In this document: piece by piece, positions 16,860 through 20,281 of the stretch | How the letters are laid out: the number at the start of each line of letters is the position of its first letter | Position numbering within the stretch: the stretch's first letter is position 1 | NCBI GenBank assembly: GCA_949538655.1 | Contig: CATISE010000085.1 | Coordinates: forward strand, 1 to 20,281 | Direction of reading: 5' to 3' | DNA: 20,281 nt | From: Marine Group II euryarchaeote MED-G33 | GTDB lineage: Archaea; Thermoplasmatota; Poseidoniia; Poseidoniales; Thalassarchaeaceae | Translations under genes and position numbers: made by a program | Notes under the pieces: model-generated | Seen by the model: the letters and a program-made list of their open reading frames with translations, nothing else | What the model was told of the DNA's origin: nothing | Database searches by the model: none

Positions 16860-16894
16860 TCCGCGCAGTTTTACTGAGCGGAGGAAACCCTCGC
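16860..16894 (+). other. Overlapping, mutually exclusive hairpins
   Basis: TCCGC (16860-16864) pairs with GCGGA (16878-16882), with inner CAG/CTG and loop TTTTA. The same GCGGAGG can instead fold with CCTCGC (16889-16894) around AAAC, or pair with CCTCCGC at 16705-16711. Confidence 0.35.
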
Positions 16895-16903
16895 ACCACC
16901 CTC

Positions 16904-16949
16904 TAATATATTAAAGCGCTGCTCTTTTCATAGCGATGGCACTATAGTA
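16904..16949 (+). promoter_or_regulatory. Likely promoter of the HNH gene
   Basis: Two TATA-like words precede the gene: TAATATATTAAA at 16904-16915 and CTATAGTA at 16942-16949. The second is centred about 25 bases before ATG 16970, the normal spacing for a leaderless archaeal transcript, and no ribosome-binding site is seen. Confidence 0.45.
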
Positions 16950-16969
16950 TTGGTCACTTTCAACGATGT

Positions 16970-17416
16970 ATGGCGAACCGAAGGAGCCCCTACACACAAT
17001 TGTCCGACAATGTATTGAATCAGAGAAAAGAAGAACATGGTTTGAAATGCGGGACGTGTGGAGATGCCGAGAAATCAAACTCGATGCAGCCTGATCACAT
17101 CGTACCACTGGGTGCTGGAGGCGCAGATATTCCTGAAAATATTCAGTTCATTTGTAGCCTATGTCAGGATATGCGTAAGTTCACCATCCGGATCCCTGGA
17201 GGGCTAGCAAATCGCCTTTTGCATAGTACAGATCTACCAGTTTCAGAGCTGATACGAGTCGCTTTAACAGCACATTTTACTGAGTCAGAGCGTGATCACG
17301 GGCTAGAAGTTTACAATTTGAAGCAGCAAAATCGAGTACTTCATGCTAGATTAGATGCTGTCAAAAAGGCTTTTGATTACAATCCATTTGAGGAATACAT
17401 ACAGAAAACGAACTGA
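16970..17416 (+). CDS. HNH nuclease with a ribbon-helix-helix-like domain
   Basis: 148 residues from ATG 16970. The N-terminal half is an HNH fold: LNQRKEEHGLKCGTCGD gives the first CxxC, DHIVPLGAGG the first catalytic His, PENIQFICSLC the Asn and the second CxxC. The third position, usually CH or CN, is CQ here. It is followed by KFTIRIPGGLANRLLHSTDL and PVSELIRVALTAHF, which match the strand-helix-helix pattern of ribbon-helix-helix (CopG/MetJ-like) DNA-binding domains. The end (EVYNLKQQNRVLHARLDAVK) is a likely coiled coil. A DNA nuclease guided by its own DNA-binding and dimerisation domain is the simplest reading. It may be a homing or defence nuclease; no partner methylase is seen. It precedes ligA in the same direction. 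Confidence 0.75.
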   Translation: MANRRSPYTQLSDNVLNQRKEEHGLKCGTCGDAEKSNSMQPDHIVPLGAGGADIPENIQFICSLCQDMRKFTIRIPGGLANRLLHSTDLPVSELIRVALTAHFTESERDHGLEVYNLKQQNRVLHARLDAVKKAFDYNPFEEYIQKTN

Positions 17417-17440
17417 AACCATCCAATCATTGATAACTTT

Positions 17441-17463
17441 CCACGTCCCCATAGGGGACGTGG
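17441..17463. promoter_or_regulatory. Perfect hairpin covering the probable ligA start codon
   Basis: CCACGTCCCC (17441-17450) and GGGGACGTGG (17454-17463) are perfect 10-bp arms around ATA. The likely ligA GTG (17460-17462) lies in the right arm. It could end the HNH transcript or hide the ligA start in a longer transcript. Its centre CCCATAGGG also occurs at 643-651. Confidence 0.5.
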
Positions 17464-19511
17464 GCTGGATAGAGTTTGGACACGACGACGACACGTCGGC
17501 GCGCATCGCTGTCCTAGCGGAGCAAATCGCCCACCATTCCCATCTCTACTACAATGAGGCCACCCCAGAGATTAGCGATGCCGAGTTCGATGCATTATGG
17601 GACGAACTCAAATCTTTGGATTCAGAACACCCACAACTCCGACGAGTGGGCGCCCCAATCCCACCTGGTTCGGTCAAAGTGGATCATCGCTTCCCGATGA
17701 GAAGTTTGGGCAAGGCAACCGATGACCAAGAGGTCGCCCATTTCGTTGCTGAGACAACCGCACATGGGAGACGATTTGTGGCACAACCCAAACTCGATGG
17801 TAGTGCATTGAGTTTGGAATACAGACGTGGCAGACTGGTCCGTGCTGCTACACGAGGTAGCGGTGAGCGTGGAGAGGATGTAACCTCGAATGCACTTCGA
17901 ATCCCCAACATCCCTGATCGTTTGTCATGGGAGGGAGACTGTCACGTACGAGGTGAGGTGGTCATGCACCTAGATGTCTTCCGAGAAAAATATGCAGATA
18001 TTGCACCGAATCCACGAAATCTTGCTGCTGGAAGCTTACGACAGAAAAATATCGATGCAGGAAAGGGGGATGCATCCGATCTTGCCTTCCATGCCTACGA
18101 TGTTCTCTTTGTACCCAATGATGAGAATCATCCAGACAGTCCTGATGCACTCCAGTTTGAGAATGATAGTGAAGCGATTGCTTGGTTGCGTGAGGTAGGC
18201 ATTACTCCAGCCCAAGAAGTCGTCGTCGAAGGAACCGGTGACGACGATACAACACTTGCCTTGTTGACTGAAACAAAACGTTGGACTGAAGGCAGAGATA
18301 ACGCCCCTTGGGAAATTGATGGCGTGGTCTTCAAAGTCGACAATTTGGCCAAGCGAGAGTTGCTGGGCCAAACCGCACACCATCCACGATGGGCACTGGC
18401 TTGGAAATTCCCACCAGAAGAAGCTCTGACGGTTCTACTCGGCATTGATTGGCAAACAGGGCGCACTGGGGCTGTAACACCCGTCGCACGTGTCGCACCG
18501 GTCGTGGTGAGCGGCGTCACCGTTGAGAATACCACATTGCACAATGTGGGGGAAGTTGAGAGATTGGGTGTATCGATTGGAGACAAAGTCAGAGTTGTTC
18601 GCAGAGGCGATGTCATCCCTAAAATCATCGAAACATTGGGCCCTGCAAAAGTCAGTGATTTGGAAGGGCGCTTCCATGCTGATGGTGAATCATTTACAGG
18701 AGAACTCCCGCCATCCGCTCCACCACAAATCCCTACAGATTGTCCCGAATGTAATCGAGAGCTAGATTTGGATGGCGCCTTTTTACGATGCTCAAACCTA
18801 TCTTGTCCCGCCCGTTTGGCCCGGTCTATTCTGTATTGGTGCCGTGCTCTTGAGATGGATGGAATCGGCGAGAAACTTGTAGATCAATTGTGTGAAGCAG
18901 ACCTTGTGAAGACCATTCCCGATCTGTATCGTTTGAACATGGAGCAAATTGAGGGACTGGAGCGCATGGCGGAGAAGTCAGCAACCAATGTGATGAATCA
19001 GTTAGAGGCCACCCGTGAAATGCCCTTGGACACCTTCCTATCAGCACTGGGGTTGCCTGGAATCGGCCCTGAATTGGCAACAGCATTTGCAGGAGAAATC
19101 TGTACGATGGAAGCCCTCATCGGTTTGAGCGATGAGGACCTTGAGCGCTTGGTTGCCATCGAAGGTGTCGGGGAAACAGTCGCCAATTCCTTGATGGATG
19201 GTATTGCGAATCGCTCAGAAATGATGGAGGATTTCAATCAACTTCTCAACATTACAGAGGTGGCCAAGGCCGAAGCACCATCAGGCCCTCTTGTTGGATT
19301 TTCATTCTGTATCACGGGATCACTCACTCGCCCTCGGAAGGAAATTGCATTGCAAATCAAGGCCGCTGGTGGAAAGGTGGTTTCCGCAGTCTCGGGGAAA
19401 CTAGACTATCTGGTAGCAGGTGAAAATGCAGGGTCGAAATTAGACAAAGCCACTCGACTGGGCGTTACTGTTCTCAACGAGGCTGAATGGGAAGAGATGC
19501 TTCATCCATAG
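17460..19511 (+). CDS. ligA: NAD-dependent DNA ligase (LigA)
   Basis: About 683 residues from GTG 17460, the normal LigA length; the frame is open to 17355 but the extra residues overlap the HNH gene and do not look like LigA. Domain Ia has HHSHLYYNEATPEISDAEFD for NAD binding. The adenylation site is KLDG with Lys at about 111, then TRGSGERGEDVTSN, NPRNLAAGSLRQKN, WEIDGVVFKVD and an AWKFP motif. The OB fold shows GRTGAVTPVARVAPVVVSGV and RRGDVIPKI. A C4 zinc finger uses Cys 428, 431, 444 and 449. Helix-hairpin-helix repeats follow (GLPGIGPELA, IEGVGETVA), and a BRCT domain ends the chain (about 609-683). It seals nicks in replication and repair. Most archaea use ATP-dependent ligases, so transfer from bacteria is likely. 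TGS replaces the usual TRGDG Asp (GSG). Confidence 0.95.
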   Translation: MGWIEFGHDDDTSARIAVLAEQIAHHSHLYYNEATPEISDAEFDALWDELKSLDSEHPQLRRVGAPIPPGSVKVDHRFPMRSLGKATDDQEVAHFVAETTAHGRRFVAQPKLDGSALSLEYRRGRLVRAATRGSGERGEDVTSNALRIPNIPDRLSWEGDCHVRGEVVMHLDVFREKYADIAPNPRNLAAGSLRQKNIDAGKGDASDLAFHAYDVLFVPNDENHPDSPDALQFENDSEAIAWLREVGITPAQEVVVEGTGDDDTTLALLTETKRWTEGRDNAPWEIDGVVFKVDNLAKRELLGQTAHHPRWALAWKFPPEEALTVLLGIDWQTGRTGAVTPVARVAPVVVSGVTVENTTLHNVGEVERLGVSIGDKVRVVRRGDVIPKIIETLGPAKVSDLEGRFHADGESFTGELPPSAPPQIPTDCPECNRELDLDGAFLRCSNLSCPARLARSILYWCRALEMDGIGEKLVDQLCEADLVKTIPDLYRLNMEQIEGLERMAEKSATNVMNQLEATREMPLDTFLSALGLPGIGPELATAFAGEICTMEALIGLSDEDLERLVAIEGVGETVANSLMDGIANRSEMMEDFNQLLNITEVAKAEAPSGPLVGFSFCITGSLTRPRKEIALQIKAAGGKVVSAVSGKLDYLVAGENAGSKLDKATRLGVTVLNEAEWEEMLHP

Positions 19512-20281
19512 AGCATGGCGTTGGGTCCATCATCTGGATCATCATCACCCGAACTTCCAAGTTGATGTTCCATCATTGATTTGATTTGAGTCTCAATTCT
19601 TTCAGCTTCTTCCAACAGTGGCTCGGTATCGAGTTCCATCGTCGGTAGTAGTTTGTTCAATTTCTCGATGACACGGGCTGCTGCACGAGCATCGGGGATT
19701 CCACCAACCGCTTCTGCCATGATGCACATCATGTTCAGTTTGCGACGGCGTCCCTCTCCTAGCAACACTCCGCTCATTCCAGCGACCATCCCTGCTTCAA
19801 GTAGAGGAATTTCCATCTCAGTGAGTTGTTCAATAGCCCAATCAGTAGCGCCGATCCCGAGGAGAGTTTCACTCGAATCATCAGAATCCATCACTTCGTG
19901 TCCACTTTCCTGCTGGTGGCTAAACGAATCGACCAAAACTCCGGCCTGAAATTCTTTTTCATGACTGTAACTGAGTAGTGCTTCAGATAGAGGGAGCATC
20001 AACTTAGGTGGGATCGGTGCTTCTGAGACCAGTACGACGATACTGTCACACTGTTCCATATTGCATACTGGCTTTCCAGCATACATTCGAACGGGTGGCA
20101 TGGGCTTTCCTTCGTGAATGAGTGCGACAGGTGGCAAACGTGAATCGACGACACCGCCAACGAATTTCAGTTCAAGTCGCTCAATCAAATAGTGTGCAAC
20201 AATACTGCTCACATGACTGACGCCTGGAAAACAAGAGACGACAAGTGCACCTTGTGTAATCGCTCCATCTGAGACTTTGAC
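19502..20281 (-). CDS. PAC2-family (proteasome assembly chaperone-like) protein, start beyond window
   Basis: The minus-strand frame is open to the right edge and ends at TGA 19502-19504. An internal GTG at 20212 is unlikely to be the start, because the upstream codons encode GALVVSCFPGVSHVSS, the conserved N-terminal FPG motif of the PAC2 fold. The rest fits the family: SSIVAHYLIERLELKFVGG, a VLVSEAPIPPK strand, then GIGATDWAIEQLTEMEIPLL and a GMSGVLLGEGRRRKLNMMCI motif. The helical acidic tail ends GDDDPDDGPNAMLYG. Archaeal PAC2 proteins (PbaA/PbaB) are related to proteasome assembly chaperones, some with proteasome-activator roles. Its 3' end overlaps ligA by ten bases in convergent orientation. 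About 260 residues are visible; only a few N-terminal residues seem missing. Confidence 0.85.
   Translation of the reverse strand, partial: VKVSDGAITQGALVVSCFPGVSHVSSIVAHYLIERLELKFVGGVVDSRLPPVALIHEGKPMPPVRMYAGKPVCNMEQCDSIVVLVSEAPIPPKLMLPLSEALLSYSHEKEFQAGVLVDSFSHQQESGHEVMDSDDSSETLLGIGATDWAIEQLTEMEIPLLEAGMVAGMSGVLLGEGRRRKLNMMCIMAEAVGGIPDARAAARVIEKLNKLLPTMELDTEPLLEEAERIETQIKSMMEHQLGSSGDDDPDDGPNAMLYG

Noticed and set aside
16700..16895. SRP RNA or RNase P RNA
   Set aside because: CAGGAAG and GAGGAAA words resemble conserved motifs, but the paired partner motifs and the expected length are absent.
16695..16914. Two short plus-strand reading frames
   Set aside because: They lie within inverted repeats, lack ribosome-binding sites and resemble no family.
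17355..17459. N-terminal extension of LigA
   Set aside because: It overlaps the HNH gene, reads through the hairpin and has no LigA-like sequence.

Overview
The window reads as archaeal and most likely comes from a Marine Group II euryarchaeon (Candidatus Poseidoniales) or a close Thermoplasmatota relative. The support is an archaeal-type ribosomal protein cluster (L18e, L13, S9, then RNA polymerase subunit N), a tRNA-Pro without an encoded CCA end, GGTGAT/GAGGTGA-type Shine-Dalgarno sites, very large secreted proteins full of Asp-rich DHDNDG repeats, and a bacterial-type NAD-dependent DNA ligase. The lineage is an inference; the gene content is read directly.

Layout. Positions 3-515 are the 3' end of a gene for an Asp-rich, probably calcium-binding repeat protein that starts left of the window. 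A 219-base gap with several inverted repeats follows. Positions 735-8438 encode one surface protein of about 2567 residues: an N-terminal hydrophobic segment, about 1070 residues of thrombospondin-type-3-like Ca-binding repeats, a run of Ig/beta-sandwich-like segments, a transmembrane helix and a cytoplasmic DUF4129-like tail. A MOSC-domain protein (8464-8910) follows, convergent with a small unknown protein (8895-9341, minus). Divergent from that is the translation-transcription operon rpl18e, rpl13, rps9, rpoN, then tRNA-Pro(GGG) (9478-11080). Next is a second giant surface protein (11143-15822; about 1559 residues; signal peptide, right-handed beta-helix blocks, PKD-like domain, Ca-binding repeats, C-terminal anchor), coupled to a small three-helix membrane protein (15832-16380).

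The region 16381-16969 looks like an intergenic gap but is not empty. It holds a 36-residue minigene on the minus strand (16504-16614) with two DnaJ-type CxxCxGTGE zinc motifs and a good ribosome-binding site, plus a dense set of inverted repeats. One is a 115-base element closed by an 11-bp terminal helix that has a competing partner, so it could be a structured RNA. It is followed by an HNH nuclease that appears fused to a ribbon-helix-helix-like domain (16970-17416), a perfect 10-bp-arm hairpin that covers the likely ligA start, NAD-dependent DNA ligase (17460-19511), and a PAC2-family proteasome-assembly-type protein that runs off the right edge (minus strand).

Functionally the window mixes a conserved housekeeping core (ribosome, polymerase, ligase, PAC2) with two giant anchored surface proteins. 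Their calcium-binding repeats suggest roles in adhesion or cell-envelope structure. The least-explained material is the 16.4-17.0 kb region with the mini zinc protein, the hairpins and the HNH gene.
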